This document shows positions 10,643 to 21,959 of a stretch of DNA of 28,877 bases, piece by piece; positions within the stretch are counted from its first letter, which is position 1, and each line of letters begins with the position of its first letter. Both the position numbers and the translations under genes were made by a program. The notes under the pieces were generated by a model. The model worked only from the letters and a program-made list of their open reading frames with translations. It did no database searches and was not told the DNA's origin. Source of the DNA: Pleurotus djamor. Lineage: Eukaryota > Basidiomycota > Agaricomycetes > Agaricales > Pleurotaceae. The stretch is from positions 1 through 28,877 of the forward strand of contig JAPEVF010000590.1 in the NCBI GenBank assembly GCA_029747585.1, written 5' to 3'.

Positions 10643-11044
10643 CGTGACTTGTGATGTGCGGAGGAAGGATAATAATGGATGGACGGCCGAGACAAATGTT
10701 GATGTTGAACGGTGGAGAAAGAGATAGAACAGGCGATGGGCGTTTGGGAGTTTAGAACAGCACGTGGGCGCGTTTGGACCTTCGGACAATGAACTGATCG
10801 ACCCTTTATCGACACCCATTGTCCCCCCGATATGGAAGCAAGGTATGTCTTGGCTTGTGATGCAACTGACTCTTCGACTCTTCATCGTCTTCCAGCTCTT
10901 CTGCGCGACCTCCATCTCAAAGGACGCACGATCACCTTGAAATTTCGTAGGAGCTACGCAGCGGGTTGCCGACAACGAATGGACGATATGTCCAAGTTGA
11001 TAGTCGCGTTCGCAGCCGGGGATAGCCACAGTGGTTCTCATCCA

Positions 11045-11560
11045 CACGGGGTAGGACGGTGTCAATGACGGACGGTTTCTATAATCCAGGTGAGTTATTG
11101 AATGTTTTCACGCCCAGCTGACGTGCGTACCATTCATGTAGATACCGCAGCCTTCACAACGATCCTGCACCAAAGTCGTTCCCGGTGGAGTCTGAATACT
11201 TCCCAACTTCATCGGTGATATCCGTTCACCTGGATCCAAGCGCTGCTGGCGAGCAGCAGCTCAAGGGTCATTGCTGTCATTCGGCTACCCCATGCTAGGA
11301 TGCTACGAACGTCTCCAGTCTATGGACATCAAGTTCAACGACTGGCAAATCGCGCTTTCAAGGCAACACCTACCAATGGTGAAAAATGACAGGCACCGTC
11401 GCACCATCGAGGGTCCGTGGTTATACACGATCGACTTCGTGCTCTCCGTAGCGGCTGGGGAGATAGACGAGGTGTTCAACCGGAGCTACATGTACTTGAA
11501 GTTTGGATGGCGGAAGGGGTTTTGGCGGTCTACAATCTACTCTCAGCAAGCTCAGTGAGG
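11045..11560 (+). CDS. Coding fragments of an unrecognised plus-strand gene
   Basis: A 52-nt intron (11090-11141, GTGAGT donor, GCTGAC branch-like site, TGTAG acceptor) joins TVSMTDGFYNP to DTAAFTTILHQSRSRW in phase. Further on, 11271-11558 is open and reads LQSMDIKFNDWQIALSRQ and GEIDEVFNRSYMYLKFG. I could not connect these pieces into one continuous product, and downstream frames to about 12030 break repeatedly. An ATG at 10832 followed by a GTATGT donor may be the first exon of the same gene. That would make it divergent from the nuclear-type gene starting at 10642. No family is recognised; a decayed gene is equally possible. Confidence 0.3.
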
Positions 11561-12365
11561 TCCGTGTTGTGGGCATTAGAACTCACCGCCTAGAGGATGG
11601 GAGCTACATGACGGAGTCTCGTCTGGACAACGCTAAGCACGATCAACCTCAGTCGAAGGACGTCAATCCCGAGCACAGCGAACCGGTAAACACAGTTCGC
11701 TCGTCTGGGTATTGTTTCTGATTCTTAGACCAGAAGCCAGGAACAAAGCTCCCGCTCGTACAAGCCAATACTGGGCTATTTTCGTACTTCCCAACCTACC
11801 CAGCGTAGGCATTCTCGTTTTCAAGTATCAGATGCACAAGAACTCACCTCAGAATCTCGCCTCGACTGCGCGATTGGAAGTCTTCCGAGTCCTTCCTCGC
11901 TGGGTAAGCAGCCTGGGGATTTTCATCGTCCTGGTCATCGTGTTTTGTCATGTTGGTTGGCCCAGCCCGCTTGACCTAGCGTTTGGATTTCGGATGGTCA
12001 GCAGTCAGCAGGCGGGGCAGAAATGAGAACGAGACCTACGGGTGTAAAGAGGTATAGGACACGTATAGACGTAGCTCAGCATGCTTGCATGTGGGGTCCG
12101 ACGAAGGGTTCAGGAAGGTGGGATGGCAAGGAAACAGCTGTTCGGTTGGTAGGGGTCTAACCAAGCTCGCGACCACGTAAGAGCGGAATACAAGCATTCC
12201 AGACGAGTTTGGCCAGTATTTTTTCAATGCGCCAACTTCCAGAATCATCGAATCAACCGTCTTTCACGGAAAGCTAGCGTCCGACGTCGTAGGTTTGGCG
12301 CAGGCTGGCCAGTTGCTGTTGGAGTAGAGGATTATCTGAAGGGGGGAGGTACGTCAGGCAGGTGC

Positions 12366-12671
12366 TTATTCTATGAGAGTATCGGAACTGGCCTCGTATG
12401 CCGGCACCTTCAAGTTCATGAATCCAGAAGGAAGCCGGTCCACCTCCCGTCTGATCGTGCTCCAGCATCCAGCAGGTCGAAAACGCGAATTGTTGAGTGT
12501 TGGCATATCTTCGGAAACATAGTCGCTTTGGCTATTCACGTCCAGTGTGGTTGCTTCATGAGATGCGAAGGCGCGTTGTCGTTCAGTTAGCATCAGGCTG
12601 GCAGGAGGACGGTCGACTGTTACTTACAGGCAAATGATTTGGTGCGTGGTTTGTTCGTTTAGGGCAGGCAT
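12366..12671 (-). CDS. Small hypothetical protein, possibly two exons
   Basis: A 75-codon frame from ATG 12593 to TGA 12366 reads as ordinary protein (DVNSQSDYVSEDMPTLNN, RREVDRLPSGFMNLKVPAYE). Upstream, ATG 12671 opens MPALNEQTTHQIICL and ends at a perfect GTAAGT donor (12627). A splice to CAG at 12598 (30 nt, very short) or to a later TAG near 12531 keeps the frame. A GCTAAC branch-like site lies between. No family is recognised. Small size and unclear splicing keep confidence low. Confidence 0.3.
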
Positions 12672-13178
12672 CTCACGAAAACTCGCCCCTATGTCAGACC
12701 TCCAGCATCCTTCGTTCTTACCAACAGATACTCAACGTACCTACCCACCAAACGACGCGAAACTAAATGTTAAAAACGCGCAGCATCTCTGTCATGGCTC
12801 ATAGTGGAATTATCAACGGCTTACTGGCAAGTCAACCGTGGTTTGGTCTTCCTACTAGAGGTGGGCACATGCCCGCTTCGAATTGGTTGACCCGCTGTGC
12901 ATGGAGAATGATGTAAGGGGCTCACCGGCACTTGCTACCAAGGCCACTTCGATCGAGGAATGCAGCGAGCTGACATACCAATTCGCCAATGCGAACGGAT
13001 ATTGATGTAAGGGAGGCTCAAAAGACTCAAGAGTCAGAAAATTCTGATTCACATAAATAGGCAATAGCAACATGACAGTAAGGTAAGGTACAAAGGATCA
13101 TCAAGCATGTACTTAAGTATCTGGCTTACGGTGAAATAAACGCGACGATCACAAATATAACCGCCCCTGTAACCCTCA

Positions 13179-15252
13179 TCACACTATAAGGACGATCTCC
13201 GGAGGATGCGCAGCTAAGATGGACATAGGCGGTAGCGTCTTCGCATCAATATGAACCGGAAGCCGACGATATCGCGGTACCCTCCCGTTCCCAAGCTTCT
13301 GAAGCACAATTGCAAACGGAGTAGCTTCGTCGTCATCTGAAGCTCCTAGAACAGCGAGCTTGCTTTTGTGTGTGTAGTCAACATCCCCGTGTTGGTTACT
13401 GCGAACAACAATATCCATCTCAGGCAAGGCTCGCAGTTGAAGTGTTGTTTCTGTCAAGGATATATCATGAAGTGTAACTGCAATTCGAAGCCCGCAGTTG
13501 GTGAAGGAAAATGAGGGATCAACGGTACTGAGACTGTCGTTGGTCTTGCCGCAGGAATCCCATAGTGAGTCCGGAGATATCGAGACGGCGGGGCGTTTGG
13601 AGATGTATGGATTGTGGGGAAGCATGGAGTTTAGCGGAGAGGAGAAGTTATCGACTGGATCCCAAAGAAACAGACCACGATCGCCAAGCGCATCGGCACA
13701 GGCAATTTGTAGGCGATAAAGTGCACGGGCCTCCCCCTCTCCGTAGATGATAGGGATTGAGATATCAAGAAGCCCAAGAAGGGAATAGGCCAAATCTTCG
13801 GGCACTGTTGTTAAACGTTCGCTCATGTATCGGAAGATAGTGGTGGCCTCCGATGGTGACGGGATAAAACATTCCATATCACTAATAGAAATACCTGTAG
13901 CACGCAGAACGTTGGGGTTGTTAGCGCCATTAAATGGAGAGGATGATACTGAAGTATCCACACCTGCAATGCTCGCAATTTCTTCGAGAGTGCTTCGGTC
14001 GGTCTGTTTGTCTGCCGCACTGAAAGATGGAGGAACTTCATCCCAGCAGCATCTTAATGGATCGAGTTGTGGTCGGTTTCTTCGAACTACATCAAATGGA
14101 TTGAAAGAAGGGAACAATCTTTCCCATCGCGAGGCGTAGAATACCATGCGGAGCGGAGCAATGAGTTCTTGGAGAGTCCATCCACGTATAAACCAGGGAT
14201 CGACTTGCCATTCCTGCCCGAAGGGAGTGGAAAGGTAGACAAAGCAGACGTGAGCTTTCTTGTACCATGTGTACATTGAGCGGATAGATTCGACGAGCTC
14301 GCTGCTACTGGATTTGTCAATGCATGCCGTATCAATCCAGACATAACGGCAATCATAATCTCTTGCGGCTTGACATAATCCCTTGAATTTTGGATTTCGG
14401 AGTTGTTTTTGATTGAGGACATCTTTGTAGCTCGATTCCTGTGTTGACCATGTATGCGAAAGTATGGCGTACTTGCTCAAGCGTATCATTTCCTCTTGTA
14501 TTGCCTGGTGCTCCTGTGACTTGAGCTCGTTTCGTGGTGGACCGTCATTGATGCCTATGAGAGCACGTGCTTGGCTTTCCAGATGTTCGGATAGCTCGTC
14601 ACGAGTACAGAAACAGCCCAAGGTCACATCATATAGGCGTATTGGACATTCACGGACACGCTTCATGGCCTTGTCACGAATGTAGCGGTCAACGTAACTC
14701 TAAATCAAAATGGTTCCTCGGTGAGGATTCCTTCGCGATGTGAGCAAGTGACTTACTGGAGGATAACTGGGTGTGGCGGTGGGCGGTACGGATGAATGTC
14801 GCAGCTCCCCGGATGGACTGATACTGTGCCCGAATCGGTTGAAACTGTGAGGACCAACGACGGCGTCGGCGGTTTTAATCGAGTGAATCGGACCGCTGGC
14901 AAAATGCTTTAGAATGTTACAGTGGTCAGCAACACGCACGAAGGCCACCAGGTAGACTGACCCCTTTCATGCGGGCAGCAGCAGGCAGAGCGGCTGGGCG
15001 AGCTTCGCCCCACCAGTCACCCATTCCAACTGGACGTCTTCTAGTCTTCCGGACTGGCATACGGTCAAGATCATCAAGATCATGATCAACTGTGTCGGGC
15101 GGCGTTCGAGTAGATGTCGAAGGCAAAGCCCGGAGATATCCTTCTCCCAAATCATCTATCGGGGAGGGGGGGGATCCCATGGTTGGTGATGCTCCAGGAG
15201 GGCGACCTTCTTGAAACTCTTGGTCAGGAGAAGCATGTTCATCGGATTCCAT
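13179..15252 (-). CDS. HET-domain (heterokaryon incompatibility) protein, 653 aa
   Basis: HET-domain proteins act in fungal non-self recognition, where their activation triggers incompatibility cell death. Three phase-0 exons: 15252-14962 (97 aa), 14906-14757 (50 aa) and 14699-13179 (506 aa plus stop TGA). The HET domain spans about residues 220-330 and shows all three conserved blocks: YAILSHTW (224-231), AARDYDCRYVWIDTACIDKS (around 258-277) and FIRGWTLQELIAP (around 317-329), plus the basidiomycete-type SIRSMYTWYKKAHVCFVYLS. A C-terminal region of about 320 residues contains LAYSLLGLLDISIPIIYGEG, common in agaric HET proteins. There is no NACHT, WD40 or ankyrin module. The first two exons add about 147 residues rich in Pro, Asp and Ser, with no recognised domain. 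The ATG at 15252 is chosen because the frame above it has no other ATG. Family is certain; the 5' exons are fairly secure because all junctions keep phase. Confidence 0.9.
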
Positions 15253-17192
15253 GGGTGGTTGAATGTTGTGTGAAGTCAGCGGATACTGCCCCAATAAATA
15301 TAAGTCAAGGACAGCTCCGAGTACACGTGTTGGTTGCAGGAAGGACTAACCCCCAGGTTTAGCTAACCCCGAATTGAAGATACCCTGATTTTNGTCATTC
15401 CTGAGAAACAAAGGCATGCTCGATGCTATCTAGTTGCGGCCAAAAGCTGTTCCGCCGAAACTGCGAATCGTGATGACTCACGCCAGAGCAACGCCAGAGC
15501 GGGCATCAATGCAATTTTTTTGACGTGCGGTCTAATCCGAAATGTTAGGATCAAAGCCACAAGTAGCGAGCTCGTTCGAAAGATTGGGCAGTAAAGGACG
15601 TTGATTAGCCGAGTCGATACACACACAAGCGCTGGCGCTGAGCGCTGAGCGCTAACCCACGGTTGAACCGTCCAACGCTAACGTTCAACGTTCAACATTC
15701 AAATTCAAACGTTCAACGTCTGAAAACTTGTGACGCAGGCGGTACGAACAATCACTGTGGTACTAAGCCGTACTGGCGCCATCAACCTACCAAAACAGTC
15801 CTAAAGCCCCTTGTCGCGATCCAAACAAGTTACAAGATCCAAAGTGACACGAATTGCCACACTTCGGACGGCGAGAGCCACTACTCACATGCGCTCACAT
15901 GCCGCACGGTTACAGAAAACGTAAACCAGTCCGAGTACATATTTATTTGGAGCGTACGCTTGGCGTATGTGAGTTGAATTCTCCCTTCTTTCGTGCCGCG
16001 ATAGTCAGTTGACTGTGATCCAGTAGGAGACGGAGTCACCAGTCTCATGAAAATATCGAACCTGTAGAGTCTAAACGGTATTTTTCTTGAAGCACCATCG
16101 GCGAGTAGATCCTCTACGCTTCAGCTCGACTTGCAACAGCAGGTAGAACCTCCCTCCGCACAGTACAGCCCCATGGATCGTTCGCTGCTATCACTACCTT
16201 GCTTGGAAAGCATTCAAAGTTCCGAAGCCAAGAGAGCACTGCATCTATGTCAAAAAAAAGCCAGCTGTGTACCACATCTAGGGTCTTCGAAGCGTAACAG
16301 ACGGCATTGTAATTTGCATGATGCGGCCACAAGGTTTGGATCTACAGGATCTCTTCAAAGCCCAAGCCCAAGCGCTCGGATATCTTCGTGCCCATCGTAC
16401 ACAAACCAGTACGCCTGACCGTCTCCTCTCCCCATAAAATGACTACTCCAACGTGAAAGGAATATTCTGGCCATCAACGCGATCCTTGATTCTACTCAAG
16501 TTCAAGTTCTACATCGATTCTAGCTTCTGAACATAGCACGGTTCGTCCGAATACATCCATATCCTCCCAAACTCCATGATAACGATCAAACTCTAGTTCA
16601 CAGCCGAATGATCCAAATATTCCTATGTGCGGATTTTGTAGGCATCACACTGTGAGTTCCGCCACCCCCTTCACTTATTTCACCTTCGGTACCGCCATTT
16701 CCCCCTTCCCTCTTCTTTGCCCACTTATCTCCAAGCCTCCACTGAGTGTCTTTACGGCGCGTATTCCACAGAAACCCCCTCTCATGGCCTCAGTCCGTCT
16801 CGCAGCTTTCTGTGTCCAACACCTTGGACGGTCTCAGCTGTACCTACTATGAGCTTTGAAGAACACGCGCAAGATAATCGTCACAAAGGATATTCCTTTT
16901 GATTAAATCAATCATGTCGTTTGAGTCACGAACAGCCTTCGACGTTGAGCCTACCCACCCTCAACACCTAGTCCATGCCGTACGCGAGGTATAGAGTAGA
17001 GTAAATATCACCTTTTCCGCGTTGGAAACGATCCTAGACGCTTGAGGAGACCAACAGAACGACCATGTCCTGGATTTGTCAGTAGTACGTACTCGGAGTT
17101 CTCGTTCTGCGTATCTCCTCAGTCTCTCATCAATGGTTTTCTCCCAGAGATAATGTCAGCTCATACAGCCCCACGAATCGTCTTTCCGTAAA
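15253..17192. other. Gene-poor interval with fragments
   Basis: No chain of exons could be built. Short open patches occur on both strands, for example a 37-codon frame at 16321-16431 reading LDLQDLFKAQAQALGYLRAH, and an antisense frame at 16332-16114. Neither has a recognisable domain. The interval also contains the short repeats listed separately and an N at 15393. Confidence 0.4.
15635..15720. repeat. Cluster of short tandem repeats
   Basis: Positions 15635-15653 hold GCGCTGAGCGCTGAGCGCT (7-nt unit). They are followed at 15683-15720 by repeated GTTCAAC-type units with slight variation (GTTCAACGTTCAACATTCAA and a further copy after an ATTCAAA spacer). They lie upstream of the HET gene. Confidence 0.7.
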
Positions 17193-17671
17193 CTATGCTT
17201 TTTCTTGTACATCCTTAGCCCTATCCACTTGCTTCATATTTCGCTCTCTATTCCCAGTCGACGCAGATGTCGAGGTTCCCTCAATCATTGTCATTTCTTC
17301 CTTATTCTTCGCCATCTCCCAGACAATGTCCGTATTCCTATCTTTCGACCCCGGTCTCCAACTCCACGCGTTGTTTTGATATCGCTCCTTTTTCGAACAT
17401 ATGCGTTTGGACTTCAACCTGTGAACGGATTTTTCGAGCTCCTCATTTTCTTCTTGTCCTTAACGCCTTCCTCCGAGTCCCAGTCACTGTCTTGTTCGTC
17501 CTCTAAATTTATTTGCTGGACTTGCATTGTCTGCGTGGCAGACGCTGGCGGTACGCCAGCTTTCACTGCCTTGATATCCCTCGCGATGACATCTTCGTCT
17601 AGAGGTACTCCGGCAGAAGGAACTGGCGAGTCCTCAAGCTCGTTCCTGTCGCTTCGAACTTTGATTTGCAT
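17193..17671 (-). CDS. Small charged hypothetical protein
   Basis: ATG at 17671 opens MQIKVRSDRNELEDSPVPSA, continuing through an acidic stretch (INLEDEQDSDWDSEEGVKD). The first exon runs to about 17419. A 77-nt GTTGAA...AAAG intron (17418-17342) would join it in phase to 17341-17193 (NTDIVWEMAKNKEEMTMIEG ... VDRAKDVQEKA), about 133 aa in all. Without that intron the protein ends at TGA near 17414. Starting at ATG 17671 is supported by a TATAAAAG element about 65 nt upstream. No domain is recognised; the protein is hydrophilic and probably disordered. It is divergent from the gene starting at 17883. Confidence 0.4.
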
Positions 17672-17728
17672 GCCGTGCTCTGGAGAGAGAGTAGCCACGT
17701 AGGTATCCTCGATTTCGCTTCCTTGTTG

Positions 17729-17743
17729 TGCTTTTATATGTCT
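17729..17743 (-). promoter_or_regulatory. TATA-box-like element
   Basis: Minus-strand ACATATAAAAGCAC, about 65 nt upstream of ATG 17671. The distance fits a TATA box for the small minus-strand gene. Assigned by sequence and position only. Confidence 0.4.
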
Positions 17744-17882
17744 TCGACGACCACATTATCAGGCGTTGTTGCGTGTCGAATACCGAACTGAGGCAACACA
17801 GAATAGACAGGACCGAGAGCTTGATTTTTTAACCGTCAGAAATTTACATACATACACGAAGGCGTAAATTGGGCCTAAGACA

Positions 17883-18895
17883 ATGGCGCCGAACCTGTAA
17901 GTACCTACGTGCCTCGTTCGTTCCAGTGGCCGCAACTGACAATTGGGTTCATACTATACTCTATTGTCTTTTGTCCTAAGACGTATAAAACCAGAGTATA
18001 TCGGCCCAACTCCGTTCAAAGCAGCTGCCTGGGACATCACGATCCACGGCGCCGTCAAGTAATCCAAACATCGGAACCATCAAAGATATGGACATGGACA
18101 CCGAAATTAGGGACAACAAGCGAAAAAGATCACAAGACCATCCCGAAGGAAAAGACCTTGAAAGAGACCCCCGGGATAGCAATGTCCAAGGACGTAGCCG
18201 GCGTAGAGGAAAGACGTTCAGTCAAGTATCCATCACTGGCACCAACACTCCCCCCCGAGACCGATGTGGGTGACACACCAAAGATGCCACAACTTCATCC
18301 ACCGTCACCATCATTGTCAACGGCCGCAACTAGACTGACATCCACGAACGCAGAGGTACACCCACAACCGCGACTAGACACACAAACTGCATCCCTATCA
18401 CCGACGTTAGGTTCAGGTCTCCCACTCCTCATGGAGACCCTACCACTCCCACTCTCCTTCGGTACGCCTCCGTCCCCAGGCTCCTTCGATACACCTCCCT
18501 CCCCTGCAACCCCTCCATCTTCGACCTCGAGTGGGAGTGTGTATAAACGCGAGCTAGAACTAGAACTAGAACCACTCCCTTTCGAACTCAAGCTCAAAAG
18601 CCTCAGCGAGGGATTGGAAGATGTATATTTATTTCGTGTGGAGTCGGAAGTCCGAGTCCCTTCGAGATCGGCTGACAGGGATGTGGACGGGGAGGTGGAG
18701 ATGGGAGATGGTGGTGGAGAGGATGGAGATGAGGTTGGGAATATGGTAGTGGATGGAGAGAATGAGGAAGATGAGGAGACGACGCCTCGTCTTGGTTCTG
18801 GAAGAGGGAGGGAAAACGGGCGGATGATGAGGACGACGAAGTTGCCATATGTCGATGAAGACGATGTGATTTCACTTGTTTTCCGTAGAGATTAG
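17883..18895 (+). CDS. Hypothetical protein with tiny first exon and Pro/acidic C-terminus
   Basis: ATG 17883 begins a 14-nt exon (MAPNL) ending at a perfect GTAAGT donor (17897). The acceptor CCTAAG at 17980 joins RIKPEYIGPTPFKAAAWDIT in phase, running to a GTAATC donor at 18059. The N-terminal motif PEYIGPTPFKAAAWD looks strongly conserved, but I cannot name the family. A long open frame then ends at TAG 18895. It has Pro/Ser repeats (SFGTPPSPGSFDTPPSPATP), a Glu/Leu repeat (ELELELEPLPFELKLKSL), an acidic Gly/Asp/Glu tract and the end PYVDEDDVISLVFRRD. One splice in phase is to 18214 (155-nt intron). A shorter intron ending near 18112 would give a different, short product. The N-terminal gene and the downstream frame could therefore be separate. 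Start and first intron are secure; the rest is moderate. Confidence 0.55.
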
Positions 18896-19411
18896 GCTAC
18901 AGATTTGTCGTCCCAAGGCTTCGCGCGTGCTCTATGGCTACCTAGCATGATGACCTATCAACAAAAAAAAAATGTAGGACTGTTAGATGCAAAAGAGAGG
19001 AGATGCTTACCTGGAAAAATCGTGTCAAATTTAGAGCAACACCGGCAGTAACTCGCGTGGATGGGCTTTGGGGGACTCTAGACCTTCCTTCGTAATGAGA
19101 GGCACAGCCGAGCAGCGAATGCATGAAAGTTCAGTCGAGGCGTAGAAGATAGTGAGTGAGACCGATGGGATTGANGGGGGGCGCAGCTTGGAATCGGGTA
19201 GTCATCGTCAACGATCCTTGTGTAGAGTATTAGTGTCGTGATATTCGCCGTATCGTTGAATGGACTTCAAGTGGCTACCGTCAGCGGCGCAGGATGGCGC
19301 TGATGATATACTGTAGGTGAGCCAAGGGAGCGGCGCACAGACGATAAGCATACTAATGGCGTGCGGCCACGAATGAAAATTCGCGTGCCGCATTCCACCA
19401 TCTCTTTTGTT
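18896..19411. other. Intergenic stretch
   Basis: About 500 nt between two plus-strand hypothetical genes, with only short open frames. It includes a poly(A) run at 18962-18971 and an N at 19175 beside a poly(G) run. No regulatory site is clear enough to name. Confidence 0.4.
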
Positions 19412-19969
19412 ATGGTTGAAAGTATAAATGCGAACGATCCAACCGCTGAAGTCGCAAAATTCTTCTACAAGCAGTGAGAGGAAGCCCGATAGCGATCACC
19501 GCAGAATACCAAAACCAGCCAAGGGTGCGATACGGATTCCGATAGCAAAGACGGGAAACCAGGCGATGGGAAACAAGGAGGACGATCTGAGGGGAAAAAC
19601 CTCGGCATGGAAACACAGGACGTCAAGCCGGGGAACGCGAGGCAGCGAGCGAAGACGGTGAATCTGAATCAAGTCCCCAGCATCACCAAGACCACTATCG
19701 GTAGCACCGCGCCAAAAGCGTCTCAGCAGCAGAACACTGCTCCCTTAGCAGGCACACCAGCAGAGAATCCGAAGAAAACAGCGATTTCCAAGTTAAATCA
19801 AGAATCGTGTGGTCTCAATGAAGAGGAAGCTGAGACAGAGAACAGGAGCGATGCCAACACAACAGATCGTCGAGCGTCGGCCAAGGAGAACTGGAACAAG
19901 GCGGTCTCGTCTTGGATGAAGTTGAAGGTTAAGGCGGCAGAAGACGATGGGCGTGATTCCAATGAGTAG
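19412..19969 (+). CDS. Small hydrophilic hypothetical protein, about 161 aa
   Basis: ATG 19412 opens MVESINANDPTAEVAKFFYK, followed by a GTGAGA donor at 19474. The acceptor GATAG at 19545 keeps frame into KDGKPGDGKQGGRSEGKN, and the frame runs to TAG 19969. The C-terminus, ENWNKAVSSWMKLKVKAAED, looks like an amphipathic helix. The middle is rich in Thr, Ala, Gln and Asn. An alternative is an ATG at 19607 with no intron (120 aa). No domain is recognised. It is on the same strand as rho1, about 310 nt upstream of its start. Confidence 0.45.
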
Positions 19970-20189
19970 AGCGTATATTTACGGTATATAGTGAGCTTGT
20001 AGGCGGACGGATAGGTTTGACGATAAAACAGAAGAATTTTCGAAGGAAAAAATAGGCAGATCAAATGTAGACAGGGGCACGATAGCGCACGGACCATGCT
20101 TACGTCAAGGCATCGGACAAATTGAATCGCCGACTGAAAAGAGCGCCGTGGTTGATTCTGACACAGCCTGCCCCTTTGCCTTGTTCACC

Positions 20190-20281
20190 GTTGTCAACAA
20201 CCACCTCTTCGCTTCCCTCCCTCCTCGCCTCTTCCTCCTTTTCCTTTTCCTCCACCCTATACTCTTTTTTCTCTCTTTCCA
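20190..20281 (+). promoter_or_regulatory. Pyrimidine-rich (CT) leader of rho1
   Basis: About 90 nt immediately before the rho1 ATG are almost entirely C and T (CTCTTCCTCCTTTTCCTTTT and similar). Such CT tracts are common at transcription starts of strongly expressed genes in filamentous fungi. The initiation role is inferred from composition and position. Confidence 0.5.
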
Positions 20282-21311
20282 ATGGCTGAAATCAGGAGAA
20301 AGCTCGTTATCGTAGGTGATGGTGCTTGTGGAAAGGTACGTCAGGCGCCTCCGCAGTCTCCAGCTGCCCCCAACGACCAATTCGAGAACTGACACTACCT
20401 CTTCCAGACCTGTCTATTGATCGTTTTCTCCAAAGGCACTTTCCCAGAGGTCAGTCTCCTCCCCACCTTCCTCTTCGCTGCGCTCGCTGCCCAGTCTCTG
20501 CGGGCGTGGCGGTGCCAAGGAATCGAACCATTTACTGAAGTCACCTATGTGTTTGCGTTTTTCGCTAGGTTTACGTCCCCACTGTCTTTGAAAACTACGT
20601 TGCCGATGTCGAGGTCGATGGCAAGCATGTTGAGCTGGCCTTGTGGGATACGGCTGGCCAGGAAGATTACGATCGGCTCCGTCCTCTCAGTTACCCAGAC
20701 TCTCATGTTATCCTTATTTGTTTCGCTGTCGATTCCCCGGATTCCTTGGATAACGTCCAGGAAAAGGTTCGTCGTCTTTCTCTCCTGTCATGCTTCATCA
20801 TGCGGCCACATACCCGGTGCTGACCTTGGCGTTTTGATGGTTTATAGTGGATTTCCGAAGTGATGCATTTCTGCGCTGGGTTGCCCGTCATTCTCGTTGG
20901 TTGCAAGAAGGATTTGAGGAAGGATCCTCGTGTCATCGAGGAGCTTAGAAAGACGAATCAGAGGCCGGTGTCCCCTGAGGAGGTACGTCACCATATCACA
21001 TCCTTCTTTCTCTCAACCGTCTCTTCCCCCTCCCTCTTCGTCACCTTCCCCTCCGTCATTACTTCCTTATCATACCCCCACCTCCACCCTCCACCTTCCT
21101 GGTCCCTTATTTCTTCAACTGTTGGTTCTTATACTTACTCTTGACCTTTTCGCAGGGAATGGCCGTCGCACAGAAGATCGGTGCCAGGCACTACCTCGAA
21201 TGTTCCGCCAAGTCAGGCGAAGGCGTCCGGGAGGTCTTCCAATACGCCACCCGCGCCGCCCTCCTCACAAGGAGCAAGAGTGGCAAGAAGCATCATTGTA
21301 TCGTGCTGTAG
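20282..21311 (+). CDS. rho1: Rho1-type small GTPase, 194 aa
   Basis: Rho1 is a membrane-bound GTP switch that in fungi activates 1,3-beta-glucan synthase and protein kinase C and organises actin and cell polarity. Five exons: 20282-20335, 20408-20449, 20569-20766, 20848-20982, 21156-21311, all joined in phase 0 by GT-AG introns. Total length 194 residues, the usual size. Motifs: P-loop GDGACGKT (12-19), switch [10 protein letters not shown] with T37, switch [20 protein letters not shown] (58-75), guanine-specificity CKKDL in place of NKKDL, and [10 protein letters not shown]. The C-terminus is a basic SKSGKKHH followed by the CAAX box CIVL. Its final Leu predicts geranylgeranylation. The sequence looks intact with all key residues. 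Assignment to Rho1 rather than another Rho rests on overall similarity and is confident. Confidence 0.97.
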
Positions 21312-21930
21312 TTGTTTCGGTTTAGATATATCCTCAGCTACAACTACTGCTTGCTTCTTATCACACCCTCCTTTGCCCTCTACTACCACTTCGTAGTACG
21401 TGGTTCTCGTTTTTGCCTGCCATATACTCGCTTCACATATGGACTACGTATGTCCAACCTAGTACGCTCTTAACGTCGTTTCCCGTCCTTTTTTACACGT
21501 AGTCAAGCTTCGAATCACTGACTGACCTGACCGTTTGATATATAACGTTTGTCGATCGTCCTTTGCTCGTTCCACGTCTGACCTTGCTAATGACCTCCTT
21601 TGTGTTTGTTCGTTTGGCTGTGGCTGTCTTCGCTCGATGGTCTACCTCTTCTCTCTGTTCAAGCTCAAGACCAGCGCATTCTTTGCTCGCTTTGGTCTTG
21701 GACCGTGGTTCCCCTTACGCCTCCGAGGTTCTGTTCTCCTAGCTGCGCAACATGTCTTCTTTGTGATGATAGCCAGCGCGGTGCCGATGAGGACGCTGGC
21801 GCTGATGTATTGCGTTGATGGGGCAAACGGTCCCGGTCATCGGTGATGTCGGCTACTGTTGTTGATGTTGATGTTCGGCGCTGCGACTGCCTCAGCGCAA
21901 CAGTCAACTTGTGCGATGACTGAGACTCTG
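21312..21930. other. 3' flank of rho1 without a clear gene
   Basis: T/C-rich plus strand, as expected of a 3' untranslated region just after rho1. Short open frames on both strands (for example 21535-21846 plus, 21907-21665 minus) have no recognised domain or phase-consistent splice sites. Confidence 0.4.
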
Positions 21931-21959
21931 AGCCTGAGCTCTTGTTACGTCATGTGGAC

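Noticed and set aside
10517..11065. Minus-strand 182-codon frame as one protein
   Set aside because: Only its last part is the first exon of the nuclear-type gene. The upstream part is promoter DNA, and the frame continues past a clear GTTCGT donor.
17205..17702. Plus-strand 165-codon frame
   Set aside because: Antisense to the small acidic minus-strand gene; no ATG-led domain and low-quality composition.
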